Source: Pedobacter sp. R20-19 (GTDB taxonomy: Bacteria; Bacteroidota; Bacteroidia; Sphingobacteriales; Sphingobacteriaceae). From it: DNA of 64,000 bases. Position 1 is the stretch's first letter. Each line of letters opens with the position of its first letter. Under the pieces are notes generated by a model. It was not told where the DNA came from. It worked only from the letters and a program-made list of their open reading frames with translations, and made no database searches. Where the stretch lies: assembly GCF_000708265.2 (NCBI RefSeq), contig NZ_JCKI01000001.1:558001-622000 (forward strand), given 5' to 3'. This document shows positions 43,489-51,712 of this stretch, piece after piece. Position numbers and translations under genes: made by a program.

Positions 43489-43624
43489 TTCAGTTGGCCA
43501 TTCTTGGTTAGCTTATTATAACTGAAAAATAAAAGTGTAACAACTACACTAACTCATATCCTCTTTATTTATTTAGAAAGGTTCTAAATCAAGTTAAGCT
43601 TGTTTAATTGCCTTTTAAATATTG

Positions 43625-43632
43625 TAAATTTG
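43625..43632 (+). promoter_or_regulatory. Probable internal promoter before nuoB (-7 box)
   Basis: TAAATTTG is an exact TAnnTTTG match, 42 bases before the chosen nuoB start. A TTG lies at 43600-43602, 22 bases upstream. Confidence 0.45.
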
Positions 43633-43633
43633 T

Positions 43634-43665
43634 TGCTCATTCTGCAAAAGGATGAGCATTTTTTG
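43634..43665 (+). terminator. Terminator-like hairpin just upstream of nuoB
   Basis: The arms tgctcat (43634-43640) and atgagca (43652-43658) are followed by six T. The hairpin ends ten bases before the nuoB start. It could end nuoA transcripts or structure the nuoB leader. Confidence 0.6.
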
Positions 43666-43674
43666 TTTATAAAC

Positions 43675-44217
43675 ATGAGTGAAATTAATATAGTAGATGC
43701 ACCTCCAGGAATAGAAGGTTCTGGTTTCTTTGCCACTTCAATGGATAAAGTGATTGGTTTGGCACGCTCAAATTCATTATGGCCGTTGCCTTTTGCCACC
43801 TCTTGTTGTGGAATTGAATTTATGGCTACCATGGGTTCTCATTACGATCTAGGTCGTTTTGGTGCAGAACGTTTAAGCTTTTCTCCACGCCAGGCAGATG
43901 TTTTGATGGTGATGGGAACTATTGCTAAAAAAATGGCTCCTGTTTTAAAACAAGTTTATATCCAAATGGCTGAACCCCGTTGGGTAATGGCTGTTGGTGC
44001 TTGTGCAAGCAGTGGTGGTATTTTTGATACGTATTCTGTTTTACAAGGTATTGATGAAGTGATTCCGGTAGATGTTTATGTGCCAGGTTGCCCGCCAAGA
44101 CCTGAAGCTATTTTAGATGGCTTTCAACGCATTCAGGATTTGGTAAGAAACGAATCAGGAAGAAGAAGAAATTCTGATTATTATAAAGAACTTTTAGGTC
44201 AATACGGCATTAAATAA
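43675..44217 (+). CDS. nuoB: NADH-quinone oxidoreductase subunit B
   Basis: NuoB holds the terminal 4Fe-4S cluster N2, which reduces quinone. Cluster ligands are in FATSCCGIEFMA (tandem Cys), VGACASSGG and VPGCPPRPEAI. The start is the ATG of MSEINIVDAPPG (180 aa); the frame extends 25 codons upstream through the leader hairpin but is not protein-like there. The stop overlaps the start of nuoC by one base. Confidence 0.97.
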   Translation: MSEINIVDAPPGIEGSGFFATSMDKVIGLARSNSLWPLPFATSCCGIEFMATMGSHYDLGRFGAERLSFSPRQADVLMVMGTIAKKMAPVLKQVYIQMAEPRWVMAVGACASSGGIFDTYSVLQGIDEVIPVDVYVPGCPPRPEAILDGFQRIQDLVRNESGRRRNSDYYKELLGQYGIK

Positions 44218-44717
44218 TGGAAGAAACGACACTAAATAACGATGTTCATGTTAAGCTAACTGAAAAGTTTGGCGAAAAAGTTACCGCTGTTTCTGAGCCT
44301 TATGGCTTTCTAACTATAGTAACTTATAAAGATGTAATCATTAATGTGCTTTCTTATCTTAAAGAAGAACTAAAGTTCAATTTCCTTACCGATATTACTG
44401 CAGTTCACTACCCTGGTAAAGATCATGGCATTGCTGTGGTTTACCATCTAAATAATATGGTAGAGAGAGTAAGAATAAGAATTAAGGTTTTTATTTCTGA
44501 GCAAAATCCAACTATTCCTACTGCAACAACAGTTTGGAAAGGTGCTAACTGGATGGAACGTGAAACTTATGATTTGTTTGGAGTTAAATTCGAAGGTCAC
44601 CCAGATTTACGCCGCATTTTAAATATGGATGATTTAGGTGTACACCCGATGTTGAAACAATATCCATTGGAAGATCCGAACAGAGTTGATAAAAAAGACG
44701 AATTTTTTGGAAGGTAA
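44217..44717 (+). CDS. nuoC: NADH-quinone oxidoreductase subunit C
   Basis: NuoC is a peripheral-arm subunit of complex I (30-kDa subunit family). The family signature is visible as ERETYDLFGVKFEGHPDLRRILNMDD, followed by HPMLKQYPLEDPNRVDKKDEFFGR. It is separate from nuoD, unlike the fused NuoCD of E. coli. The 166 residues are normal. Confidence 0.95.
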   Translation: MEETTLNNDVHVKLTEKFGEKVTAVSEPYGFLTIVTYKDVIINVLSYLKEELKFNFLTDITAVHYPGKDHGIAVVYHLNNMVERVRIRIKVFISEQNPTIPTATTVWKGANWMERETYDLFGVKFEGHPDLRRILNMDDLGVHPMLKQYPLEDPNRVDKKDEFFGR

Positions 44718-44722
44718 TTTAT

Positions 44723-45937
44723 ATGAATCATAACCATCCGGTATACACAGATAACGACCCGCAAAGTGAGCTGGTAACCTTAAATTTAGGCCCAACACAC
44801 CCTGCAACCCACGGTGTTTTTCAAAACGTTTTGCAGTTAGATGGCGAACGTATTGTAAGTGGTGTTTCTACAATTGGATACATCCACCGTGCTTTTGAAA
44901 AAATTGCCGAACATCGTCCGTTTTATCAAATTACACCACTTACAGATCGTTTAAACTATTGTTCATCGCCCATTAATAATATGGGCTGGCACATGACGGT
45001 TGAGAAGTTATTAAATATCCAGATGCCAAAACGTGTTGATTATCTTCGCGTAATCATTATGGAGCTCTCTCGTATCGCTGATCACATTATCTGTAATACA
45101 ATTATTGGTCAGGATACTGGTGCCACAACTACTTTCCTTTATTTGTTTCAGTTCCGTGAGCATATTTATGAGATTTTTGAAGAAGTTTGTGGCGCACGTT
45201 TAACCACAAACATAGGTCGTATTGGTGGTTTTGAAAGAGATTTCAATGAAATTGCTTTTACCAAAATCAATAAATTTTTAAAAGAGTTTCCAGTAGCTTT
45301 GAAAGAGTTCGAAAACCTTTTAACCCGTAACCGTATTTTTATCGACAGAACGGCAGGTGTTGCTGAGGTTACTAAAGAAACTGCCTTAGAGTATAGCTGG
45401 ACGGGTCCGCTTTTGCGTGCTACAGGTGTAGATTATGATGTTCGTGTAAGTGATCCATATTCATCATATCAGGATTTCGACTTTGAAGTTCCGGTTGGAA
45501 CAAGTGGTGATATCTACGATAGATATTTAGTGCGGAACGAAGAAATGTGGCAGAGTGTTCGCATTATCGAACAAGCTCTTGTGAAGTTAAAAACGGAACC
45601 TAAAGGTATTTTTCATGCTGATGTTCCAGAATTTTACCTTCCTCCAAAACAAGAAGTTTATAACAATATGGAAGCATTGATCTATCACTTTAAAATTGTG
45701 ATGGGTGAAATTGATGCTCCAAAAGCAGAGGTTTATCACGCTGTAGAAGGTGGGAATGGTGAGTTAGGTTTCTATCTGATTAATGATGGCGGACGTACAC
45801 CATATCGTTTACACTTCCGCAGACCAAGTTTTATAAATTACCAGATGTTTGCACCAATGAGCGAAGGCATGTTATTGTCTGATGCCATTATCAACATGAG
45901 TAGTATGAATATTATTGCAGGAGAATTAGATGCTTAA
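44723..45937 (+). CDS. nuoD: NADH-quinone oxidoreductase subunit D
   Basis: NuoD is the 49-kDa-type subunit that forms the quinone pocket with NuoB. It shows LNLGPTHPATHGVFQNVLQLDGERI near residues 19-43, GYIHRAFEKIAEHRPFYQ and the C-terminal GELDA. The 404 residues are usual. It overlaps nuoE by eight bases. Confidence 0.97.
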   Translation: MNHNHPVYTDNDPQSELVTLNLGPTHPATHGVFQNVLQLDGERIVSGVSTIGYIHRAFEKIAEHRPFYQITPLTDRLNYCSSPINNMGWHMTVEKLLNIQMPKRVDYLRVIIMELSRIADHIICNTIIGQDTGATTTFLYLFQFREHIYEIFEEVCGARLTTNIGRIGGFERDFNEIAFTKINKFLKEFPVALKEFENLLTRNRIFIDRTAGVAEVTKETALEYSWTGPLLRATGVDYDVRVSDPYSSYQDFDFEVPVGTSGDIYDRYLVRNEEMWQSVRIIEQALVKLKTEPKGIFHADVPEFYLPPKQEVYNNMEALIYHFKIVMGEIDAPKAEVYHAVEGGNGELGFYLINDGGRTPYRLHFRRPSFINYQMFAPMSEGMLLSDAIINMSSMNIIAGELDA

Positions 45938-46442
45938 AGTAGAAGAACAAACACCTGTGCAATTATCATCAGAATTGCTTGCCAAATTTGATGAAGTTAA
46001 AAGTCGTTATCCTGAAGGGAAAGAAAAATCAGCATTGTTACCATTGTTACATTTGGTACAGGCAGAATTTCTTTGGGTGCCTACATCTGCCATGGATCAG
46101 GTTGCTGCTTACCTAAACATTCAACCTATTGAAGTATATGAGGTAGCAACATTTTATACCATGTACTTTTTAAAACCTCAAGGTAAGTATGCTTTGGAGG
46201 TTTGCCGTACAGGGCCTTGCTGCCTGGTTGGTGCAGAAAAAATATTAGATCACCTGGAGGCAAAGCTGGGTGTTAAAGAAGGTGAAGTCACTGCAGATGG
46301 TTTATTTAGCTTTAGAGGAGTTGAATGTTTAGCTGCCTGTGGATTTGGTCCGGTGTTGCAAATTAGCCCGGAATATACTTTCTACGAAAACTTAACTACC
46401 GACAGTGTAGATCAACTGATTGAAGATTTGAAAAATAAATAA
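45930..46442 (+). CDS. nuoE: NADH-quinone oxidoreductase subunit E
   Basis: NuoE carries the 2Fe-2S cluster N1a of the NADH-oxidising module. Its thioredoxin-like domain has ligands C92-x4-C97 (VCRTGPC) and C133-x3-C137 (ECLAACG). The 170 residues fit. A palindromic repeat follows the stop codon immediately. Confidence 0.96.
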   Translation: MLKVEEQTPVQLSSELLAKFDEVKSRYPEGKEKSALLPLLHLVQAEFLWVPTSAMDQVAAYLNIQPIEVYEVATFYTMYFLKPQGKYALEVCRTGPCCLVGAEKILDHLEAKLGVKEGEVTADGLFSFRGVECLAACGFGPVLQISPEYTFYENLTTDSVDQLIEDLKNK

Positions 46443-46510
46443 CCCCCCGGCCCCCTAAAGGGGGAGTTTAACAACGAGGGGAAAAAGTCCCCTTTAGGGG
46501 ATTTAGGGGT
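46443..46510. repeat. Palindromic repeat, family A, copy 1 (nuoE/nuoF gap)
   Basis: The left arm (46443-46466, CCCCCCGG...TAAAGGGGGAG) and right arm (46487-46510, CCCCTTTAGGGG...) each contain a small palindrome around CCCTWWAGGG and together form a longer imperfect inverted repeat. It fills the whole gap from the nuoE stop almost to nuoF. A second copy lies at 50139-50252. Confidence 0.8.
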
Positions 46511-46516
46511 ATAAAA

Positions 46517-47884
46517 ATGAGTCGCAAATTATTACTTGAGCATATAAACGTACCGGGCATCAATACACTTGAAGTCTATCGCCAAAAAGGCGGGTATCGC
46601 GCCGTGGAGAAAGCCCTTAAAACTTTAACACCTGAAGAGATTGTTGAAGAAGTTAAGAAATCAGGCTTACGTGGTCGTGGTGGTGCGGGTTTCCCAACCG
46701 GAATGAAATGGAGCTTTTTGGCTAAACCAGAAGGAGTTGCACGCTATTTGGTGTGTAACGCTGATGAATCTGAGCCTGGAACTTTCAAAGACCGTTATTT
46801 GATGACACACATTCCTCATGCTTTAATTGAAGGAATGATTGTTTCCAGTTTTGCATTAGGTGCAAAGGTTTCATACATCTACGTTCGTGGAGAAATGATG
46901 CCTCAAATCCGTATTCTGGAGAAAGCCATTGCCGAAGCAAAAGCTGCTGGATGGTTGGGTAAAAATATTTTAGGAACAGGATACGATTTAGAATTATACG
47001 TTCAGCCAGGTGGTGGTGCTTACATTTGTGGTGAAGAAACTGCATTATTAGAATCACTTGAAGGTAAAAGAGGTAATCCGAGAATTAAACCACCTTTCCC
47101 AGCGATTGCTGGATTGTATGGTTGCCCAACGGTAGTCAATAACGTAGAGTCTATTGCTGCAGTTGTGCCAATTATTAATGATGGTGGTGATGAATATGCA
47201 AAGATTGGTATTGGTAGAAGTACGGGTACGAAATTAATATCAGCATCCGGAAACTTAGTAAAACCAGGCGTATATGAAATTGAATTAGGTTTACCAGTTG
47301 AAGAATTTATCTATTCTGATGAATATTGTGGTGGTATTGCTAACGGTAAACGGTTAAAGGCAACTGTTGCGGGTGGATCATCTGTACCAGTTTTGCCTGC
47401 TAACTTAACATTGAAATATGCGAATGGCGAGCCTCGTTTAATGAGTTACGAATCTTTATCAGAAGGTGGATTTGCTACAGGAACTATGATGGGCTCCGGG
47501 GGCTTCATTGCCTTTGATGAAGACCAATGTATGGTTCGTAATACCTGGAATTTCTCTCGATTTTATCATCATGAAAGTTGCGGACAATGTTCGCCTTGCC
47601 GTGAAGGTACGGGATGGATGGAAAAAGTATTACACAAAATTGAACACGGTCATGGAACGATGAGTGACGTGGATTTACTTTGGGATATTCAACGCAAAAT
47701 TGAAGGAAATACGATTTGTCCATTAGGAGATGCGGCAGCCTGGCCAGTGGCAAGTGCAATCCGTCATTTCAGAGATGAATTCGAATGGCACATTAAAGAA
47801 CCTGTTAAAAGTCAGAGTCAAAATTATGGTATTGCAAATTATGCAGTTCCGATAGAAAAGGCTCCGGTAACAGAAGATAAATAA
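46517..47884 (+). CDS. nuoF: NADH-quinone oxidoreductase subunit F
   Basis: NuoF binds NADH and FMN and holds 4Fe-4S cluster N3. The FMN/NADH segments are [18 protein letters not shown] (about 50-67) and [20 protein letters not shown]. Cluster ligands are C355-x2-C358-x2-C361 in [11 protein letters not shown] and C401 in TICPLG. The 455 residues are normal. Confidence 0.97.
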   Translation: MSRKLLLEHINVPGINTLEVYRQKGGYRAVEKALKTLTPEEIVEEVKKSGLRGRGGAGFPTGMKWSFLAKPEGVARYLVCNADESEPGTFKDRYLMTHIPHALIEGMIVSSFALGAKVSYIYVRGEMMPQIRILEKAIAEAKAAGWLGKNILGTGYDLELYVQPGGGAYICGEETALLESLEGKRGNPRIKPPFPAIAGLYGCPTVVNNVESIAAVVPIINDGGDEYAKIGIGRSTGTKLISASGNLVKPGVYEIELGLPVEEFIYSDEYCGGIANGKRLKATVAGGSSVPVLPANLTLKYANGEPRLMSYESLSEGGFATGTMMGSGGFIAFDEDQCMVRNTWNFSRFYHHESCGQCSPCREGTGWMEKVLHKIEHGHGTMSDVDLLWDIQRKIEGNTICPLGDAAAWPVASAIRHFRDEFEWHIKEPVKSQSQNYGIANYAVPIEKAPVTEDK

Positions 47885-47979
47885 GTTAAATTGCCATGGC
47901 CTGGGTCTTCACAGACCATTATTTGGAAATATAAAATTGGTTCGTTGTGACACGAATCATGGAGAGAAACTCAACACCA

Positions 47980-48055
47980 CGTCATTGCGAGGAACGAAGC
48001 AATCCTAATACGATGACATATTAATAAAGAGATTGCTTCGTGCCTCGCAATGACG
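47980..48055. repeat. Palindromic repeat, family B, copy 1 (nuoF/nuoG gap)
   Basis: The left arm (47980-48004, CGTCATTGCGAGGAACGAAG...) and right arm (48031-48055, ...TGCCTCGCAATGACG) are 25-base inverted copies with one or two mismatches, enclosing 26 bases. A second copy with nearly identical arms lies at 50768-50841. Similar GTCATTGCGAGG palindromes are widespread in bacterial genomes. Confidence 0.85.
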
Positions 48056-48090
48056 GCATGAGCATAAAAAATAAAAGAATATCATTAACC

Positions 48091-49101
48091 ATGAGTGAAA
48101 AAGTTAAGGTTACGATAGATGGAATAACAGTAGAGGTTGATAATGGAACCACTATCCTGAATGCTGCAAGGCAAATAGGTGGTGATATCGTTCCACCAGC
48201 CATGTGCTATTATTCTAAGTTAGAAGGCAGTGGTGGTAAATGCCGTACCTGTATTGTGAAGGTAACGAAGGGTTCGGAAAAAGATCCACGCCCAATGCCA
48301 AAACTGGTTGCATCTTGCCGTACCACAGTAATGGATGGCATGGAAGTGTTAAACATTACTTCACCAGAAGTTTTAGAAGCACGTGCCGGCGTAGTAGAAA
48401 TTCTATTAATTAACCATCCATTAGATTGTCCGGTTTGTGATCAGGCGGGTGAGTGTGATTTACAAAATTTGGGCTACGAGCACGGATTGCAGAAAACCCG
48501 TTATGAATTTGAGCGCCGTACTTTTGAGCGTATCGATATTGGCGATAAGATTCAGTTGCACATGAATCGTTGTATTCTGTGTTATCGTTGTGTTTTTACT
48601 GCAGATCAAATTACAAACAAACGCGTTCACGGAATCTTAAACCGTGGCGACCATTCAGAAATTTCGACTTATATCCAACAAGCAGTTGATAATGATTTCT
48701 CAGGAAACGTAATTGATGTTTGTCCTGTTGGTGCGCTAACCGATAAAACCTTCCGTTTTAAAAACCGGGTTTGGTTTACCAAGCCCGTTGATGCACATCG
48801 TAACTGCGATCATGAAAAATGCAATGGTAAAGTAACTCTTTGGTATAAAGGTGAAGATGTTTTACGGGTTACTGCCCGTAAAGATCAGTTTGGTGAAGTA
48901 GAAGAATTTATTTGTAATACTTGTCGTTTCGATAAAAAAGCAACTTCTGATTGGACAATTGAGCATCCGACACATATTGATGATACTTCTGTAATTGCAT
49001 CTAACCACTACGAAACATTAAAGCCACTTCCTGTTATTATGCCAAATGCAGCTTTACAGGCAGCTAATGAAATTGAATTACATAAAACAGTAAAATACTA
49101 A
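48091..49101 (+). CDS. nuoG: NADH-quinone oxidoreductase subunit G, short form
   Basis: NuoG carries several iron-sulfur clusters of the peripheral arm. An N-terminal 2Fe-2S ferredoxin domain (MCYYSKLEGSGGKCRTC with further Cys in VASCRTTV) is followed by the His/Cys-ligated cluster region (HPLDCPVCDQAGECDLQNLGYEHG) and CILCYRCVFTADQ with VIDVCPVGALTDKTF. The 336 residues stop before the molybdopterin-like domain of the 700-900-residue NuoG of E. coli and relatives. I start at MSEKVKV; a longer frame from a GTG at 48040 begins inside the upstream repeat. The stop overlaps nuoH. Confidence 0.93.
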   Translation: MSEKVKVTIDGITVEVDNGTTILNAARQIGGDIVPPAMCYYSKLEGSGGKCRTCIVKVTKGSEKDPRPMPKLVASCRTTVMDGMEVLNITSPEVLEARAGVVEILLINHPLDCPVCDQAGECDLQNLGYEHGLQKTRYEFERRTFERIDIGDKIQLHMNRCILCYRCVFTADQITNKRVHGILNRGDHSEISTYIQQAVDNDFSGNVIDVCPVGALTDKTFRFKNRVWFTKPVDAHRNCDHEKCNGKVTLWYKGEDVLRVTARKDQFGEVEEFICNTCRFDKKATSDWTIEHPTHIDDTSVIASNHYETLKPLPVIMPNAALQAANEIELHKTVKY

Positions 49102-50138
49102 TGGATACAGGTTTTATCATAGAAAAATTTATTCTGGTAGCGGTTATTTTCGGTATCAGTTTGGTTATTGCCATGTATTCTACATATGCAGAACGAAAAG
49201 TAGCTGCCTATCTTCAAGATCGTTTAGGTCCGGATAGAGCAGGCCCCTTCGGGATATTGCAACCTTTAGCCGATGGTGTAAAAATGTTTATGAAGGAGGA
49301 AATCATTCCAACTACATCAAACAAATGGTTATTTATTGTTGGCCCTGGCTTAGCATTGCTTTGTGCCTGTATCGGTACGGCAGTTATTCCATGGGGAAGC
49401 CCAATGGAAATTGGCGGTAAAATTGTTCCACTTCAGGTAGCTGATATTAATGTAGGGGTTTTATACATCTTTGGTGTAGTTTCTCTAGGTGTTTATGGCG
49501 TAATGATTGGTGGCTGGGCATCAAATAATAAGTATTCTTTATTGAGTGCCATTCGCGCAGCTTCTCAAAACATCAGTTATGAAATTGCAATGGGCTTGTC
49601 CATCATTGCCTTGCTTTTAATGACGAATACGCTGAGTTTAAAAACAATTGTTGAACAACAGCATGGATTGAACTGGAATGTTTGGTATCAACCCTTAGGA
49701 TTTCTGATTTTCATGATCTGTTCTTTTGCTGAAACCAACCGTGCGCCTTTTGACTTACCTGAATGTGAAACGGAGTTAATTGGTGGTTACCATACAGAAT
49801 ATTCTTCGATGAAACTGGGTTTTTACCTTTTTGCTGAATACATCAACATGTTTGTTTCATCCGCTGTAATGGCAACATTATACTTCGGTGGATATAACTA
49901 TCCAGGCATGGATTATATGGCTACTTTGCTTGGACCAACATGGGCACCACTTTTTGGTGTAGGTGTTTTCTTTTTCAAAATAGTTTTCTTTATCTTTTTC
50001 TTCATGTGGGTACGTTGGACAATCCCTCGTTTCCGTTATGATCAATTGATGAATTTAGGTTGGAAAGGTTTAATACCTTTGGCCATTGCCAATATTATAA
50101 TAACTGGAGTTGTGATTGCGATTATAGAGAAGTTCTAG
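49101..50138 (+). CDS. nuoH: NADH-quinone oxidoreductase subunit H
   Basis: NuoH is the membrane subunit that joins the quinone pocket to the proton pumps. It has eight or more membrane helices and the signatures AYLQDRLGPDRAGPFGILQPLADGVKMF and FAETNRAPFDLPECETELIGGYHTEYSSM. The 345 residues fit. It overlaps nuoG by one base; a repeat begins directly after its stop. Confidence 0.97.
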   Translation: MDTGFIIEKFILVAVIFGISLVIAMYSTYAERKVAAYLQDRLGPDRAGPFGILQPLADGVKMFMKEEIIPTTSNKWLFIVGPGLALLCACIGTAVIPWGSPMEIGGKIVPLQVADINVGVLYIFGVVSLGVYGVMIGGWASNNKYSLLSAIRAASQNISYEIAMGLSIIALLLMTNTLSLKTIVEQQHGLNWNVWYQPLGFLIFMICSFAETNRAPFDLPECETELIGGYHTEYSSMKLGFYLFAEYINMFVSSAVMATLYFGGYNYPGMDYMATLLGPTWAPLFGVGVFFFKIVFFIFFFMWVRWTIPRFRYDQLMNLGWKGLIPLAIANIIITGVVIAIIEKF

Positions 50139-50252
50139 CCCCCCGGCTCCCTAAAGGGGGAGGGCAAAGCGGAAAAACAAAGTTTAAAAACCACTAAGGT
50201 TTATACATAGATTTACACATGCATTTAAAAGCCCCTTTAGGGGTTTGGGGTT
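50139..50252. repeat. Palindromic repeat, family A, copy 2 (nuoH/nuoI gap)
   Basis: The arms at 50139-50162 and 50231-50252 match those of copy 1 (CCCCCCGGC-CCCTAAAGGGGGAG on the left; CCCCTTTAGGGG-TTGGGG on the right), but the spacer between them is about 70 bases rather than 20. It fills the gap from the nuoH stop exactly to the nuoI start codon. Confidence 0.8.
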
Positions 50253-50756
50253 ATGGAATCATTAAGTAACAAGAAAAAAGTACTGGAACAAAAGCCGTTG
50301 AGCTTTATGGAAAGAATGTACCTTCCGGCGATTGCAAAAGGAATGGGCATTACCATCAGCCACTTATTCAAAAAAGAGGCTACAGTAAGATATCCTGAAG
50401 TTGAACGTGAATTCTCTGCTAACTTCAGAGGAATGCATTCGCTTAAACGTGATGAGAATGGAAAAGAGCGTTGTACAGCTTGTGGTTTATGTGCATTATC
50501 TTGTCCGGCTGAAGCAATTACAATGATTGCAGCAGAGCGTAAAACAGATGAAAAGCATTTATACCGGGAAGAAAAATACGCAGCTACATACGAGATCAAT
50601 ATGTTACGTTGCATCTTCTGTGGATTATGTGAAGAAGCCTGCCCTAAAGAGGCCATTTATTTAGATGGACCAATTGTACCTGCCGATTATTTACGTAAAG
50701 ATTTTATTTACGGAAAGGATAAATTGGTAGAGGCTCCTTTGGAAATGAAAAAATAA
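50253..50756 (+). CDS. nuoI: NADH-quinone oxidoreductase subunit I
   Basis: NuoI carries clusters N6a and N6b between the peripheral arm and N2. Two ferredoxin motifs are visible: CTACGLCALSCPAEAI and CIFCGLCEEACPKEAI. The 167 residues are standard. The N-terminal region YLPAIAKGMGITISHLFKKEATVRYPE is the amphipathic anchor. Confidence 0.97.
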   Translation: MESLSNKKKVLEQKPLSFMERMYLPAIAKGMGITISHLFKKEATVRYPEVEREFSANFRGMHSLKRDENGKERCTACGLCALSCPAEAITMIAAERKTDEKHLYREEKYAATYEINMLRCIFCGLCEEACPKEAIYLDGPIVPADYLRKDFIYGKDKLVEAPLEMKK

Positions 50757-50767
50757 TTTTACCAGTA

Positions 50768-50841
50768 CGTCATTGCGAGGAACGAAGCAATCCTAATGCA
50801 ATGGCAATAAAAATGAGATTGCTTCGTGCCTCGCAATGACG
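50768..50841. repeat. Palindromic repeat, family B, copy 2 (nuoI/nuoJ gap)
   Basis: The arms at 50768-50792 and 50817-50841 equal those of copy 1; the 24-base spacer differs. It occupies most of the 110-base gap. Confidence 0.85.
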
Positions 50842-50866
50842 AGGTGTACTAACAAATAACAAATTA

Positions 50867-51370
50867 ATGAGTACACAAGTATTCTATTTCGTAGCCACAT
50901 TAAGTATCATCTTTTCGCTGATGGTGATTTTTGCAAAAAATCCTATTCATAGCGTATTATACTTAATCCTTACCTTTTTCACATTTACGGTACATTATGT
51001 ATTGTTGAATGCTCAGTTTTTAGCGGTTGTAAATTTTATTGTTTACATGGGTGCTATCATGGTATTATTCTTATTCGTACTGATGCTCCTCAACCTTAAT
51101 AAGGAAACAGAACCTGTAAAATCACCATTGATTAAAATTGTAGGTGTAATTGCAGGGTGTTGTTTAATTGTAACCTTAGTTGGTTCTTTTAAAGCCGCAA
51201 CCATTACAAGTCCTTTAATTTTGAAAAACCCAGGATTAGGTTTGGTAGAAAACTTAGGTAAAGAGCTTTTCGGGCCATTCTTATTACCATTCGAATTATC
51301 ATCTCTATTACTATTGGCCGCAATGGTTGGAGCAGTTTTATTATCAAAAAGAGATGAGGTAGAAATATAA
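50867..51370 (+). CDS. nuoJ: NADH-quinone oxidoreductase subunit J
   Basis: A membrane subunit of complex I with five hydrophobic helices. The conserved third helix is VVNFIVYMGAIMVLFLFVLMLLNL, which contains the pi-bulge region of NuoJ. The 167 residues are usual. The stop codon overlaps the nuoK start by one base. Confidence 0.95.
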   Translation: MSTQVFYFVATLSIIFSLMVIFAKNPIHSVLYLILTFFTFTVHYVLLNAQFLAVVNFIVYMGAIMVLFLFVLMLLNLNKETEPVKSPLIKIVGVIAGCCLIVTLVGSFKAATITSPLILKNPGLGLVENLGKELFGPFLLPFELSSLLLLAAMVGAVLLSKRDEVEI

Positions 51371-51699
51371 TGGAAAATTTAACTACACAAATGGCTGGCG
51401 TTCCGCTAAATCACTACATCTACTTATGTGCGATTATTTTCACTATTGGTGTAATCGGCGTGCTAACCCGTAGAAATGCAATCGTGATTTTTATGTCTGT
51501 TGAATTGATGTTGAATGCAGTAAACCTGCTTTTAACCGCTTTCTCAGTCCATAGCAATGACCCATCAGGACAGGTTTTCGTATTCTTTATTATGGCGCTA
51601 GCTGCTGCAGAGGTTGCAGTTGGTTTGGCAATTATCGTAATGGTTTACAGAAATACAAAATCGATAGATATTAATGTTTTAAATCGCCTTAAGTGGTAA
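51370..51699 (+). CDS. nuoK: NADH-quinone oxidoreductase subunit K
   Basis: A small three-helix membrane subunit. The conserved membrane Glu residues lie in IFMSVELMLNAVNL and FIMALAAAEVAVGLAIIV, as in all NuoK. 109 residues. Confidence 0.96.
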   Translation: MENLTTQMAGVPLNHYIYLCAIIFTIGVIGVLTRRNAIVIFMSVELMLNAVNLLLTAFSVHSNDPSGQVFVFFIMALAAAEVAVGLAIIVMVYRNTKSIDINVLNRLKW

Positions 51700-51712
51700 A
51701 TATATATTAAGA

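Noticed and set aside
48040-48090. GTG start giving NuoG 17 extra residues
   Set aside because: The extension begins inside the family B repeat and is not part of NuoG; MSEKVKV is the normal start.
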